A stretch of 35,157 nt of DNA from Oscillospiraceae bacterium (GCA_015064555.1 SVRZ01000028.1:1-35157); one strand, 5' to 3'; shown: positions 16,790 to 25,372, counted from the first letter of the stretch. Numbers and translations: made by a program. Notes: generated by a model from the sequence alone, not told the origin.

Positions 16790-19006
16790 TTATTTCCACC
16801 GTGCTATTACGTCATCCTGCAATCTTTCGCAGAAATCGACGAATATTCCGCTGTATCCCGTTACACGTACACGAAGATCACGGTGAAGATGAGGATTCTT
16901 CTTCGCATCTATGAGCTCATCAAGCCCGGCAGACGAAACCTGTGCATGCAGTCCGCCTGCATCTAAATAGGTGGTTAAAAGAGCAGAAAATATCTCTCTT
17001 CCCTCCTCGTTTTCAAATTGTTTACCGTCAACGTCCAGATTAAGCGCACCCGAAACCAGACCGTCCCTCGGGAGATTCAGCATCGAATTGAACATTGCGG
17101 TCATACCATGGGTACAAGCACCGTTCGACGGTCTTGCATTCAGAGAAAACGGAGCACCTGCGAGTCTGCCATCGGGCGTAGCACCGAAGGTCTCGCCATA
17201 TTTAAGATGCCAGGTATCGCTCTGCATGCAAGGCAAAAGAAAGAGCTTATACTTTTCAAAATACGGTCTGCTTTTTTCTATAACCAAGCGGCTCGCGGTA
17301 TGGGAAAGCCGCTTGACGTGCTTGTTGGAGAGATCGGTATCCATACCGTATTTATCTGCGTTGCGGCAGAGAGCAAGGACGTCCTCATAGCCCTTGAAGT
17401 TAGCCTCGGTGGCATCGAGAAGCCTTTTCAAGGTAAGCTTTTTTTCTATCATTACAAGCTGATCGACGGCAATGAAGCAATCCGCCACCGTTCCGAACAT
17501 ACGGAAGGACTGAATCTCGAAATGATACTTCGCTCCCGCAGAGAAGCATTCGGCGCTATCAAGCGATCCTGCAAGGAAGCAATCTCCGAAGGTGATGACA
17601 GAAGACGGTCTTCTCTTCCTGACGGAAAGCTCGAGAGCAAGCCTTTCAAGCTTTGCATCAATAAATCCCGACATACGCTCGAAGAACATATCATAGAAAT
17701 CCTCAATGCTGACGCTCTCCTCCCTTGAGGCAAGCTCACGCAAAACGCAAGCGAAATCCTCGGGCCAGCCATGAGGACTGTTCCCCCTTTTGAAGGGAAC
17801 ATCCAGAATTCGGATCTCCTCCTCGGTGCGGTTTACGGGATAATGAGCACTCAACGGTGCACTGAGCATCCATGCGCTATTATCTCCGGGAGAACACCAA
17901 TTACAGCCAAAATGAGAATATCGGCGTGCATCATCATCGGGAAGTCCGAGTCTTTTGAAGGTCGACAAAACGTTATTGTCATTATAAAACATAAGCGACG
18001 AGCTTGCGAGAGCGCGATCGCATAACGTCTGCCAGAGCGCGGGTGCCGACTTATCCATTCCCTCGACATATCGGACGACAACCACGGGGTTTTTGAAGGA
18101 TGGAACTATGCACTCGGCAAATAGCTCTGTCAGCTCATTTACCGCAAGCCTGCCCTCGCTGTCCGTTCCTGCCAGGAGCAGATATTGAGGTGCGTCAAAA
18201 TTCAGTATTCTTTTGAAAGTGGTGCTGTTTCTCCAATCACCGATCTGATGCTCGCCGCGCCCCATGATGAGGTTATGCTTGCAATAATAGTCGGTTATAT
18301 AATCCTTGGCGCGCTCACGGGTAAGCAGTCCCTTGTCTATATCCGCGCGGTAAAGGGGGTAAAGTATCTGATCAAGCCTGCCTACCGTCAAGGTAGGATT
18401 AGGCGAAATATAGGCACAATTTATGAGGGTGATCATCCATAAAAGCTGAAGCGCCGATGCAAAGCTATCCGGCTTGCCCGTGGCAATTTTACATAGGCTT
18501 TTCTCCATTTCATAAAGCCCCATACGCATAGCCTCCTCGGCATAGCGCAGAATAAATCGGCTTATGGCATCGTAGACCTCAAGAATAGCGGTGAGAAATA
18601 TGCGTTTATCCTCCGAATCGGTCTTCTGAAGCTGCTCCGATACCTTGTTTTTAAGACCGGAAATCCCTTCATGAACGACCATATCCCAGGAATAGGTGCA
18701 ATGACCGGATGATAAAAAGAGAGAGCGCGACGGAAAATCGGGGCTATGCGCATATCTTTTGAACTCAGCCTCTTCTTCCTCGGTCAGCAGTCTGTCAACG
18801 CATCTGCCCGCGATCAGATCGTATTCCTTCAACGGAACCGAAACACGGGAAAGCAATATCGAGAGGACCTTTGAAAAACGCAATGGGTGCGGAAGCTCTT
18901 TATAGGATGATTTCAGCTCGTTCATTATAAGAAATCTCTCAGCCGACGTGGCAAGCAGAGGCTTCTCCGTCAAGGCATGACGGGCCTCGTTCACATTTCT
19001 GATCAT
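16790..19006 (-). CDS. Glycyl radical enzyme (pyruvate formate-lyase superfamily) of unknown reaction
   Basis: 738 aa from ATG 19006, which has AAAGGAG 11 bases upstream; the in-frame ATG at 19027 (745 aa) has no visible site. Positions below use the longer form. The radical motif is 'RVTGYSGIF', Gly724 being the predicted glycyl radical. 'GATPDGRLAGAPFSLNA' (~615-631) is the usual PFL-like segment. The active-site loop is 'SHFGCNWCSPGD' with Cys375 and Cys378; the 'CxE' that dehydratase members use as acid/base is absent, as is the double Cys-Cys of pyruvate formate-lyase. So it is neither a standard diol dehydratase, choline lyase nor PFL. No radical-SAM activase is encoded in the window, though the enzyme needs one. 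The transporter upstream and the AKR and GH31 genes downstream point to sugar metabolism. Confidence 0.88.
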   Translation of the reverse strand: MIRNVNEARHALTEKPLLATSAERFLIMNELKSSYKELPHPLRFSKVLSILLSRVSVPLKEYDLIAGRCVDRLLTEEEEAEFKRYAHSPDFPSRSLFLSSGHCTYSWDMVVHEGISGLKNKVSEQLQKTDSEDKRIFLTAILEVYDAISRFILRYAEEAMRMGLYEMEKSLCKIATGKPDSFASALQLLWMITLINCAYISPNPTLTVGRLDQILYPLYRADIDKGLLTRERAKDYITDYYCKHNLIMGRGEHQIGDWRNSTTFKRILNFDAPQYLLLAGTDSEGRLAVNELTELFAECIVPSFKNPVVVVRYVEGMDKSAPALWQTLCDRALASSSLMFYNDNNVLSTFKRLGLPDDDARRYSHFGCNWCSPGDNSAWMLSAPLSAHYPVNRTEEEIRILDVPFKRGNSPHGWPEDFACVLRELASREESVSIEDFYDMFFERMSGFIDAKLERLALELSVRKRRPSSVITFGDCFLAGSLDSAECFSAGAKYHFEIQSFRMFGTVADCFIAVDQLVMIEKKLTLKRLLDATEANFKGYEDVLALCRNADKYGMDTDLSNKHVKRLSHTASRLVIEKSRPYFEKYKLFLLPCMQSDTWHLKYGETFGATPDGRLAGAPFSLNARPSNGACTHGMTAMFNSMLNLPRDGLVSGALNLDVDGKQFENEEGREIFSALLTTYLDAGGLHAQVSSAGLDELIDAKKNPHLHRDLRVRVTGYSGIFVDFCERLQDDVIARWK

Positions 19007-19072
19007 ACCTAAGGTCACTCCTTTCATTAGTAGACTACAGAATGCTCATACATACGATTCCGCAGAGCGCCG

Positions 19073-19996
19073 TCAATGAGCCTGCAATGCTTCTGCGGGT
19101 ATTGGCTCACCGAAGAACATCATAGCCGTAAAATTGACCGTAACAAGACAACCGCCCTTAATTATCGGATAGAGCATCTGGGATGACATACCGTAATCGT
19201 TGGTTGCGGCGGTCTGCAGATAGTTTGCCGCAAAGAGGCAAGCCGCCATGATAAAAATGTGAAGCACCGCGCGCGGCGGAAGAACAATGCACTGCCGCTC
19301 TTTTTTGTCGTCCGAATCCGCCCGAGGCACCGCCGATCGGCTCTTTGATACCGCAAGATATGCGGCTATGGCGATAAGAAGTGCAAGTGCCGCAAATACA
19401 TAGGTGTAGAAATGGTATATGGTCTTAGGATACAGGACGTCTCCCGTAAGGCTGCCCGCATCGGTGTAATACTGCTTGTAAAGCTGCTGTGCAAAGCCCG
19501 ACATTCCGTCACCGAGGGCGGCAAGCAAAAGGTACACCACTCCGACAATACTCTTCTTATCAGCTCTATGATCTCCGCAGCCGAGAATAAAAGTGGCGGC
19601 AACGATCAGTGCAAAGCCTATCATCTTCAAAGGTGACATAGGCTCGGAAAACAGTATAAGACACAACACCGAGGGAAGAAGCGAGCCCAGAGTAAGCCCG
19701 ACGTCTACAGATACCATAGCGTTCATTCGGATGGCAAGCATCCAACAGACTAAAAATGCGGCATTTGAAATGCCTGATAAGATGCATATCACAAGCATTC
19801 GTCCCTCTATTGCGAGAAACGACTGCGCGCCCTCAATAAATACGAGCGCCAAGCCTATAAATACGCAAAAAATCAACCTCAGAAAATTAAATATGTAGGT
19901 ATCTTCAGTGCCGCGGACAAAGCAGCTGAGCCGTTTTCCGCAATATCCCTTGACTGTAAGGCATACAAGAGCACCTATTACAAGAACATACAGCAT
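19073..19996 (-). CDS. DMT-superfamily (EamA-like) transporter with a frameshift near its 3' end
   Basis: A multi-pass membrane protein of the drug/metabolite transporter type (about ten helices, two similar halves) with 'TLGSLLPSVLCLILFSEPMS' in the first half and 'GMSSQMLYPIIKGGCLVTVN' plus 'FFGEPI' in the second. I chose ATG 19996 (GGAG six bases upstream) over TTG 20014. The frame ends early at 19073, after 'FFGEPIPAEALQAH'. One base missing from the GGG at 19097-19099 would explain it: the next frame reads 'SIAGSLTALCGIVCMSIL', the expected last helix, ending at 19033 just before the glycyl radical enzyme gene. Either a mutation or a homopolymer sequencing error. Substrate unknown; possibly a sugar or metabolite of this locus. 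Confidence 0.8.
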   Translation of the reverse strand: MLYVLVIGALVCLTVKGYCGKRLSCFVRGTEDTYIFNFLRLIFCVFIGLALVFIEGAQSFLAIEGRMLVICILSGISNAAFLVCWMLAIRMNAMVSVDVGLTLGSLLPSVLCLILFSEPMSPLKMIGFALIVAATFILGCGDHRADKKSIVGVVYLLLAALGDGMSGFAQQLYKQYYTDAGSLTGDVLYPKTIYHFYTYVFAALALLIAIAAYLAVSKSRSAVPRADSDDKKERQCIVLPPRAVLHIFIMAACLFAANYLQTAATNDYGMSSQMLYPIIKGGCLVTVNFTAMMFFGEPIPAEALQAH

Positions 19997-20030
19997 CTTT
20001 TTCTCCGATATCAAATCATATTACGTTCTC

Positions 20031-20059
20031 ATTATAGCAAATGGAATCGCCGAGTTCAA
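20031..20059 (-). promoter_or_regulatory. Sigma-A promoter of the transporter-GRE-AKR-GH31 unit
   Basis: On the minus strand TTGAAC (20054-20059), 17 bases, TATAAT (20031-20036), with an extended -10 (TGCTATAAT). It shows that this unit can be transcribed separately from the GH10 unit upstream. Confidence 0.8.
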
Positions 20060-20101
20060 TATATTATTATAAAAAAACTTGATTTTTCTGCACAAAAAAA
20101 T

Positions 20102-20109
20102 GCTATAAT
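20102..20109 (+). promoter_or_regulatory. Extended -10 promoter for the 34-codon ORF
   Basis: TGCTATAAT with the -10 at 20104-20109 on the + strand. The best -35 (TTGATT, 20079-20084) is 19 bases away, so the promoter is weaker than its divergent partner 45 bases to the left. Confidence 0.45.
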
Positions 20110-20138
20110 CTATCATTAGGTGTTATCAGAAGGCGAGT

Positions 20139-20243
20139 ATGAAGCATATCAATATATCCGACCTGCGCTTTCCCGATGTTGATTTCAGAGCAGCCTTCGA
20201 TGAAAGCCAAGAAGATCTGCTTCTCTTGGAAGGTATTACCTAA
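20139..20243 (+). CDS. Possible 34-aa small ORF between the two catabolic units
   Basis: ATG at 20139 is preceded by AGAAGG at 5 bases and by an extended -10 at 20104-20109. The peptide starts 'MKHINISDLRFPDVDFRAAF', is acidic and ends 'LLLLEGIT'. It has no hydrophobic span long enough for a membrane helix and no Cys. It lies on the strand opposite to its neighbours in a 320-base gap. A hairpin follows its stop. Expression signals are reasonable but no homologue is recognised; it could also be a gene remnant. Confidence 0.35.
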   Translation: MKHINISDLRFPDVDFRAAFDESQEDLLLLEGIT

Positions 20244-20248
20244 ATGAT

Positions 20249-20280
20249 AAGGACAGAGCCGATAGTCACGCCCTGTCCTT
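20249..20280. terminator. Hairpin, possible weak terminator
   Basis: AAGGACAG pairs with CTGTCCTT over a 16-base loop. It lies 5 bases after the small ORF stop (+) and 37 bases after the SDR stop (-). Neither side has a strong T-run, so it may slow or process transcripts rather than end them cleanly. Confidence 0.4.
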
Positions 20281-20316
20281 AAGCTGCAAAAATATTATAT
20301 TTTCGAGGAATTTGTG

Positions 20317-21045
20317 CTACTGTATGCTTTTGCCGCCGTCCACGTATATACTCTGCCCGGTAATGTACCTGCCCTCGTCGGAGCAGAGTAAGGAAACTAT
20401 CCCCGCACAATCCTCCGGCTCTCCGTAAAAACCGACGGGTATGGAATCTGCTACCTGTTTTGCATATACGGGATCGGAAAGCGCTTCAACATTTCTGTCG
20501 GTGCATATTACTCCCGGTGCGACGTTATTAACCGTTATGCCATCCTTTGCGAGCTGACGAGAAAGCGAAAGCGCCATATTGGTTTGCGCCGCTTTGGATG
20601 CGGAATATACCAGCATATCCGGATGAGGCTTTGCTTCCTGCACCGAGCCTATGGTGATGATTCTGCCCCAGCCTGCTTCTTTCATATGAGGCACTGCCGC
20701 CTGAATAAGAAGCATGGAGGATACAAAATTACAGTTTAACTGTTCATAGCATGCCTCTGTTGTAATCTGTTGCCAAGGCGTTCGGTACTGTAACGAGGCG
20801 TTCAAAACAAGAACGTCTGCATCCGACACCGCCCCGAATATCGAACGGGTAGATTCAAGATCGCAGAAATTCGCCGTAACTATCTCTGCTGTGCCACCGT
20901 TTTTTTCAATCGTATCCTTCAGCACTTTTATGTGATTGCTTTTGGTTATTCCGTGAAGAATAACCTTAAATCCGTCCTTGGCAAGACGGAGAGCTATTGC
21001 TCTTCCGATCCCTCTCGATGAGCCTGTAACAAACGCTGTTTTCAT
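20317..21045 (-). CDS. Short-chain dehydrogenase/reductase
   Basis: 242 aa classical SDR. 'TGSSRGIG' (residues 7-14) binds NAD(P); 'NAS' follows at 82-84; the catalytic Ser134, Tyr147 and Lys151 are in 'TIGSVQ' and 'YSASK'. The C-terminus 'GEPEDCAGIVSLLCSDEGRYITGQSIYVDGG' is typical of the FabG/sugar-alcohol dehydrogenase branch. It starts 11 bases after the RraA-like gene, whose stop overlaps this gene's ribosome binding site. As last gene of the GH10 unit it probably oxidises or reduces a sugar-acid intermediate; a FabG role in fatty acid synthesis is unlikely here because no fab genes are near. Confidence 0.92.
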   Translation of the reverse strand: MKTAFVTGSSRGIGRAIALRLAKDGFKVILHGITKSNHIKVLKDTIEKNGGTAEIVTANFCDLESTRSIFGAVSDADVLVLNASLQYRTPWQQITTEACYEQLNCNFVSSMLLIQAAVPHMKEAGWGRIITIGSVQEAKPHPDMLVYSASKAAQTNMALSLSRQLAKDGITVNNVAPGVICTDRNVEALSDPVYAKQVADSIPVGFYGEPEDCAGIVSLLCSDEGRYITGQSIYVDGGKSIQ

Positions 21046-21056
21046 GATTCACCTCT

Positions 21057-21971
21057 TTAAAGCGCCGTTTGCGTGTCATTCGGGTCGCCGTTGCGCGCAA
21101 GATCGTATTCCTTCGACCAGTCAAGGTCACGGTATTCCTCGCCGCGAGGATCGGTCTTTATCCAATCAAGGAGCATATCGAGCATTTCCACGGACCAGGT
21201 GTTTTTATCTATCTGTGCGGTAGTGAATTTACCCTGGCATATCATTTCAAAGCCAAAATCGTCCTTGACGTGTGTTTTTGCCGCACCCTCAACAACATCC
21301 GCGACAAGGTGTGCCGGAATAAACAGCACACCGCCGCCGGCACCGAATACAACGTCACCCGGCAGACACACAGCTCCGCCGAAATTGGTGATATCGTTCC
21401 AATCCTTCATAACGAATTCACGGATAGGGGTTGGATCGATTCCTCTGTAATACACCTGAACGTCCGGAACCTTTTTCATCTGCTCTACGTCGCGGATACC
21501 GCCCCAGATCACAGCTCCGCCCGTTTTGGTACGGTTATGTAACGCCGTGGTGAGATTTCCGCCAAGGAACGTCCCCTTGTAAATCTTATCGTACATATCG
21601 CAGACGACGACGTCACGCTCTACAAGCGAGTCAATTACCCATTGATTATAATTTCCTTTCAGTCCGTCCTCTGCACCTCGATTAAACTGGACCTCATGCA
21701 GGTCGGGACGGGTAGGTGCATACGTACAGGTGACCGCACGGCCTACAAGCTTTCTTCCGTCATCGTGCAGGGTATGCATGGGCGCAAGACCGCCGCCGAC
21801 AAACTGATGCTCATAGCCAAGCACGAATATCGGCTTCCATACCTCCTCTAAGGTCATGCCGTAAAGGGCGTCCAAATATTTATCCGGAACCTTGGGACGT
21901 CCGTCCGCAAAGCGTTCACCCTTCCACAAAGGGGTAAGAGCAATTATTTTTTCTCTATCATTAAAATTCAT
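21057..21971 (-). CDS. RraA-like protein, predicted class II aldolase/lyase for a keto acid
   Basis: 304 aa. The core (~55-240) has the RraA/HMG-aldolase fold signature: 'VGRAVTCTYAP', 'GTFLGGNLTTAL', 'GGAVIWGGIRDVEQM' with Arg160 and Asp161 (substrate and metal site), and 'CLPGDVVFGAGGGVLFIP'. It is about twice the length of E. coli RraA, with extensions at both ends, as in homologues from sugar-acid clusters. Family knowledge: real aldolases of this fold cleave 4-hydroxy-4-methyl-2-oxoglutarate-type compounds with a divalent metal; the label 'RNase E inhibitor' or 'menaquinone methyltransferase' would be misleading. I infer it acts after the dehydratase. ATG 21971 has AAAGGAG at 6 bases, better than TTG 21977. 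Confidence 0.8.
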   Translation of the reverse strand: MNFNDREKIIALTPLWKGERFADGRPKVPDKYLDALYGMTLEEVWKPIFVLGYEHQFVGGGLAPMHTLHDDGRKLVGRAVTCTYAPTRPDLHEVQFNRGAEDGLKGNYNQWVIDSLVERDVVVCDMYDKIYKGTFLGGNLTTALHNRTKTGGAVIWGGIRDVEQMKKVPDVQVYYRGIDPTPIREFVMKDWNDITNFGGAVCLPGDVVFGAGGGVLFIPAHLVADVVEGAAKTHVKDDFGFEMICQGKFTTAQIDKNTWSVEMLDMLLDWIKTDPRGEEYRDLDWSKEYDLARNGDPNDTQTAL

Positions 21972-21995
21972 AAGCAACTCCTTTGATTTATATGT

Positions 21996-22658
21996 TCAAG
22001 TTGATTTTTGCCCAAAAAGCCATTCCCAAAGCTCATCAGTCGCAAAAGCATTATCCCACGAGTTGTGCTGATCATTTTCAAATATCGTCAGTTTTGCATT
22101 GCCACCGTATTTGTTTACTGCATCAACCATATGTTTGCTTTCCAATGGTAACACAACAGTGTCAAGTGCACCATGAAAAGCCCAAATAGGAATATCTTTT
22201 AACCTTTGAGCATTCCAGTACATACCGCCGCCGCAAACAGGTACCGCTGCCGCAAACCAATCAGGATGTGACATGCACATCTGCCATGTAGCATACGCTC
22301 CCATGCTGACACCTATAATATATACCCTTTTTGCATCTACGATATCCCGTTTTATGTGATGCTCTATGAACTCCGAAAGAACATGAAACAGATCAAACCA
22401 GGAGTTTTCATGGCATTGCGGAGCAACTATAATGCTATTGTTTAAGTCGCCGACACGGAAATCCCGCAATGGACCGATTCTCGCCATTTCCGAGGTATCA
22501 TTACCTCGGCTTCCCGCACCGTGTACGTAAACTATCAATGGCCGCTTATTACAAATATTTTTCGGGATATACTCCAGATAATCCAAATACTCAGATGGAA
22601 ATTTCTCAGATAAAAATTTTTTTGATGTCAAAGCTTCATCAACTCCATATTCTGTCAT
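21996..22658 (-). CDS. Alpha/beta hydrolase, carboxylesterase-like
   Basis: 220 aa from ATG 22658, which has AAGGA 8 bases upstream and overlaps the dehydratase gene by 20 bases; the longer open frame to 22742 lies in that gene. 'VYVHGAGSRG' gives the oxyanion hole, 'GVSMGAYAT' the nucleophile Ser118, 'HGALDTVV' Asp166 and 'NDQHNSW' His198. It resembles the dienelactone hydrolase/PHB-depolymerase-like esterases found in plant cell wall loci. No signal peptide, so it is cytoplasmic. The likely role is removing an ester group (acetyl, feruloyl or similar) or opening a lactone of the imported sugar; a peptidase role is less likely. Confidence 0.82.
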   Translation of the reverse strand: MTEYGVDEALTSKKFLSEKFPSEYLDYLEYIPKNICNKRPLIVYVHGAGSRGNDTSEMARIGPLRDFRVGDLNNSIIVAPQCHENSWFDLFHVLSEFIEHHIKRDIVDAKRVYIIGVSMGAYATWQMCMSHPDWFAAAVPVCGGGMYWNAQRLKDIPIWAFHGALDTVVLPLESKHMVDAVNKYGGNAKLTIFENDQHNSWDNAFATDELWEWLFGQKST

Positions 22659-23976
22659 TTGAAAATTCCTTGTTCCACTCATCCGTAGGCTCAAAATATC
22701 CGGGGATATTGGGATTGATATGCTGACGAAGCACCTCTTCATTCAGGTCATCAAAGCCAAGACCGGGCTTTTCGGGCACCTTGATAAATCCGTTCTTGAA
22801 TATCGGATTTTCGATGCCAGTGACCATATCTGCCCACCACGGAACGTCTACCGAGTGGAATTCCAGCGCAAGCACGTTATGCATTGCAGCCGCGGTATGA
22901 ACTGCAGCAAGACAAGCCACCGGGCTTTCTGCCATATGTACTGCTGTGGCAACTCCGTGTTCGTCGGCAATATCGGCTATCTTCTTCAGCTCGAGAGCTC
23001 CGCCGCAGGTAAGTATATCCGGGTGAATAACCGAAACACCGCCCGCCTTGATAAGCGTTTCAAAGCCTTCTTTAAGGTAAATATCCTCGCCCGTACATAC
23101 GGGGATCGTAGTGCTGTTTCTGAGTCTAACATACTGATCGGTATACATCCACGGAACCATGTCCTCTATCCAGGCGATGTTGTACTTCTCCATTCTTCTC
23201 GCGAAGCGGATGCAGTCCTCAACGCAGATGTGTCCGAAGTGGTCAACGGCAAGGGGTACCTCGTAGCCTATGACCTCGCGCACCTCTTTTACATAAGTTT
23301 CAAGGAGATCAAGTCCTTTTTCGGTCAGGTGAATGCCTGTGTGGGGGTGAGCTGTGGTGACGATCGAATAGCTCTTCTGATGCCTTACCATATCCGCCGT
23401 AACGCTTCCGCCCTGAACGTTGAGAATGTGAGATGCATATTTTTTCATATCCTCGATGAAGCCGAGAGGTGCATTGAGAGTTCCGGGCTCGTCAAGAAGC
23501 AGACCGATACCAAGGTCCATTTTGAGGAATGTAAAGCCCATATCCATTCTTTTCTTGAGCGCAAGCCCCATATCGTGTCCGGTGTGCTTTCCGTCTACGT
23601 CGGTGTCGCAGTAAACGCGTATCTCGTCGCGGAATTTACCGCCAAGAAGCTGATAAAGCGGTACACCGTATGCCTTGCCCGCAAGGTCCCAAAGAGCAAT
23701 TTCAATTCCCGAAACACCGCCGCCCTGACGGGAAGGTCCGCCAAACTGCTTGATCTTTCTGAAGATCTTGTCTACGTTACAGGGATTTTCACCCAGTATA
23801 CGGCTCTTGAGCATAAGCGCGTAAGTCTTGGAGGATGCATCACGCACTTCGCCAAAGCCGCTGATACCTTGGTTTGTATCTATGCGAAGTATGGTGCAGC
23901 GCTTAGGCGCTCCGTCAATGTCAACGAAGCGCATATCGGTAATTTTAAGGTCGTTAGGATTAGAGCAGTAATTCAT
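22639..23976 (-). CDS. Enolase-superfamily (mandelate racemase/muconate lactonizing) sugar-acid dehydratase
   Basis: 445 aa from ATG 23976 (AAGGAG at 6 bases); the ATG at 23997 lies inside the preceding gene. The barrel carries metal ligands Asp245 ('AVDHFGH'), Glu271 ('WIEDMVPW') and Glu297 ('CTGEDIY'). Candidate catalytic residues are Lys152 in 'FLKMDLG', His318 in 'VIHPDILTCGG' and His347 in 'VHMAESP'. Family knowledge: such members remove water from aldonic or uronic-derived acids to give 2-keto-3-deoxy acids; the exact acid is not readable. It is 10 bases after the GH10-like gene and overlaps the hydrolase gene. It is probably the central step of the unit: glycosidase, then dehydratase, then RraA-like lyase. 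Confidence 0.88.
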   Translation of the reverse strand: MNYCSNPNDLKITDMRFVDIDGAPKRCTILRIDTNQGISGFGEVRDASSKTYALMLKSRILGENPCNVDKIFRKIKQFGGPSRQGGGVSGIEIALWDLAGKAYGVPLYQLLGGKFRDEIRVYCDTDVDGKHTGHDMGLALKKRMDMGFTFLKMDLGIGLLLDEPGTLNAPLGFIEDMKKYASHILNVQGGSVTADMVRHQKSYSIVTTAHPHTGIHLTEKGLDLLETYVKEVREVIGYEVPLAVDHFGHICVEDCIRFARRMEKYNIAWIEDMVPWMYTDQYVRLRNSTTIPVCTGEDIYLKEGFETLIKAGGVSVIHPDILTCGGALELKKIADIADEHGVATAVHMAESPVACLAAVHTAAAMHNVLALEFHSVDVPWWADMVTGIENPIFKNGFIKVPEKPGLGFDDLNEEVLRQHINPNIPGYFEPTDEWNKEFSNDRIWS

Positions 23977-23986
23977 TTTTATCTCC

Positions 23987-25336
23987 TTATATAGCAATTG
24001 TAAAGTTGTTTTCGCCGTTCTTTGAAAGCTTAACGATTTTTGTTTCAGGGCCGCTGTCGGTCTTTATCTCAATTTCGTAATCACCGAAGAATCCTCTGAA
24101 GTCGGCAATTCCGTTTTCATCGGTAACAAGCTCGGCCTCGGTGTGCCATCTTTTCTCTATCAGCTCCTTAAGCCTATAATACGCAGGCTTCGGCGTCATA
24201 TCAAATCTGATAAGTCCGCCGTGATAGTAGTTCTCTCCGATAGTCATATCGCCCTGAGATGCTTTGATCTTCTCCGGATCCGGATCCCAGCAATGCGCGT
24301 ATCCGTCAACGAGATTCCAATATACGATCTGCTCTACGTCAGGATGAGAGAACCATATCGAATAAAGCTTTTCAAGGATCTCTGCCTGTATCTCCTCGTC
24401 CTCGCTTTCCCACGAATATGCGGGAATGGTAACCTCGGTGATCTGAAGCGGCTTACCAAAATTCGAATAGAGGTCCATATGCCCGTAAAGGCTTTTTGGG
24501 TTGAGTGTCAATCTCGTCCTTTGATATTCGAGCTCTGCTTTATTGAAGAGGTGATATTGCATTCCTACAGCATCTATCCTTGCCCCTTTAAGCATATTGG
24601 CTTCGATGTATGCGTAATACTTATCGGTAGCACGGCATCTGTCCTCCCAGGCGACACCCGTATGATCGTTTATTACAAGCTTATTGCCGGGGAAATATTT
24701 TTCAGCCGTTTTGAAGCACCATTCCACAAAATCGGGCTCATCGTAAAACTTCGTCACGCCATGTGCCCATTCCATTTCATTGGTGACCTCTATTGTCGGT
24801 ATTTTATCAGCATAGCGCTCGGCAATTTCAGCAAAATGGTGCTCAAGCTCTGCTTTACATTCTTGTACACTGAATCCGGACATCCATTTCGGGAAAAAGT
24901 GATCGTATGCCAATGCGTGCTCACGAGGCTCAATTCCGTGTCTTTCGCAAAACTCAATGCAGCGATCTATCGCAGGACGCCGATAGACCCTTTCGCTGTC
25001 CTTCGAGTAACGGGGCTTGCCTCTCTTTGGCTCAAGTGTATCCCAATAAAACGGAAGTGTAGCCATATTAAAGGTATCGGCAAAATACTTTTTATATTTC
25101 TCGTTTTTTTCCTCGGTTTCAAGCTCATCAAGCATAAAAATATTAGCTCCAAAACGGAATTCGTGAGATTTTTGCTTGATTTTGATCGTGGCGCTCGGAA
25201 CAGGCTTTCCGTTTTCATCGGTAACAATAATAACAGCGTTACCCTTACGGTAATTTTCAATACCGTAAGCAACCCTCTCATCTACGAAATCCTTTTGTTC
25301 TTCGAACAAATCTAAAATTTTAATTCTATCGTTCAT
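23987..25336 (-). CDS. GH10-like glycoside hydrolase without signal peptide
   Basis: 449 aa. After a short helix, residues ~33-70 form an Ig-like strand region ('VIIVTDENGKPVPSATIKIK') leading to 'HEFRFGAN', an N-terminal hallmark of GH10-type barrels. 'NMATLPFYWDTLEPKRGKPRY' is the xylanase 'WxxxEPxxG' region. The acid/base is Glu187 in 'EVTNEMEW' and the nucleophile Glu301 in 'LQITEVTIP'; 'HGGLIRFDMTPKPAYYRLKEL' ends the barrel. A ~50-residue beta tail follows. Intracellular location suggests short xylo- or related oligosaccharides, not polymer. It is the first gene of the unit, has AGGAGG at 7 bases and is divergent from the AraC regulator, which probably controls it. Confidence 0.88.
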   Translation of the reverse strand: MNDRIKILDLFEEQKDFVDERVAYGIENYRKGNAVIIVTDENGKPVPSATIKIKQKSHEFRFGANIFMLDELETEEKNEKYKKYFADTFNMATLPFYWDTLEPKRGKPRYSKDSERVYRRPAIDRCIEFCERHGIEPREHALAYDHFFPKWMSGFSVQECKAELEHHFAEIAERYADKIPTIEVTNEMEWAHGVTKFYDEPDFVEWCFKTAEKYFPGNKLVINDHTGVAWEDRCRATDKYYAYIEANMLKGARIDAVGMQYHLFNKAELEYQRTRLTLNPKSLYGHMDLYSNFGKPLQITEVTIPAYSWESEDEEIQAEILEKLYSIWFSHPDVEQIVYWNLVDGYAHCWDPDPEKIKASQGDMTIGENYYHGGLIRFDMTPKPAYYRLKELIEKRWHTEAELVTDENGIADFRGFFGDYEIEIKTDSGPETKIVKLSKNGENNFTIAI

Positions 25337-25363
25337 TTTTGTTCCTCCTGATTTGTTATCAAC

Positions 25364-25372
25364 ATTATAACA
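25364..25372 (-). promoter_or_regulatory. Extended -10 promoter of the GH10-like unit
   Basis: On the minus strand TGTTATAAT with the -10 at 25364-25369. No good -35 lies at 17 bases, which fits a promoter that needs an activator such as the divergent AraC protein. Confidence 0.6.

Noticed and set aside
21057-21971. Naming the RraA-like protein a regulator of ribonuclease E or menaquinone methyltransferase
   Set aside because: These are inherited labels; length, motifs and the sugar-acid context favour a metal-dependent lyase.
22720-23994. 424-codon open frame on the + strand
   Set aside because: It lies antisense to the enolase-superfamily gene, which has intact metal ligands. The antisense product has no recognisable motif and no ribosome site; a shadow frame.
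24143-25315. 390-codon open frame on the + strand
   Set aside because: It is antisense to the GH10-like gene, whose catalytic Glu motifs and start signals are convincing.
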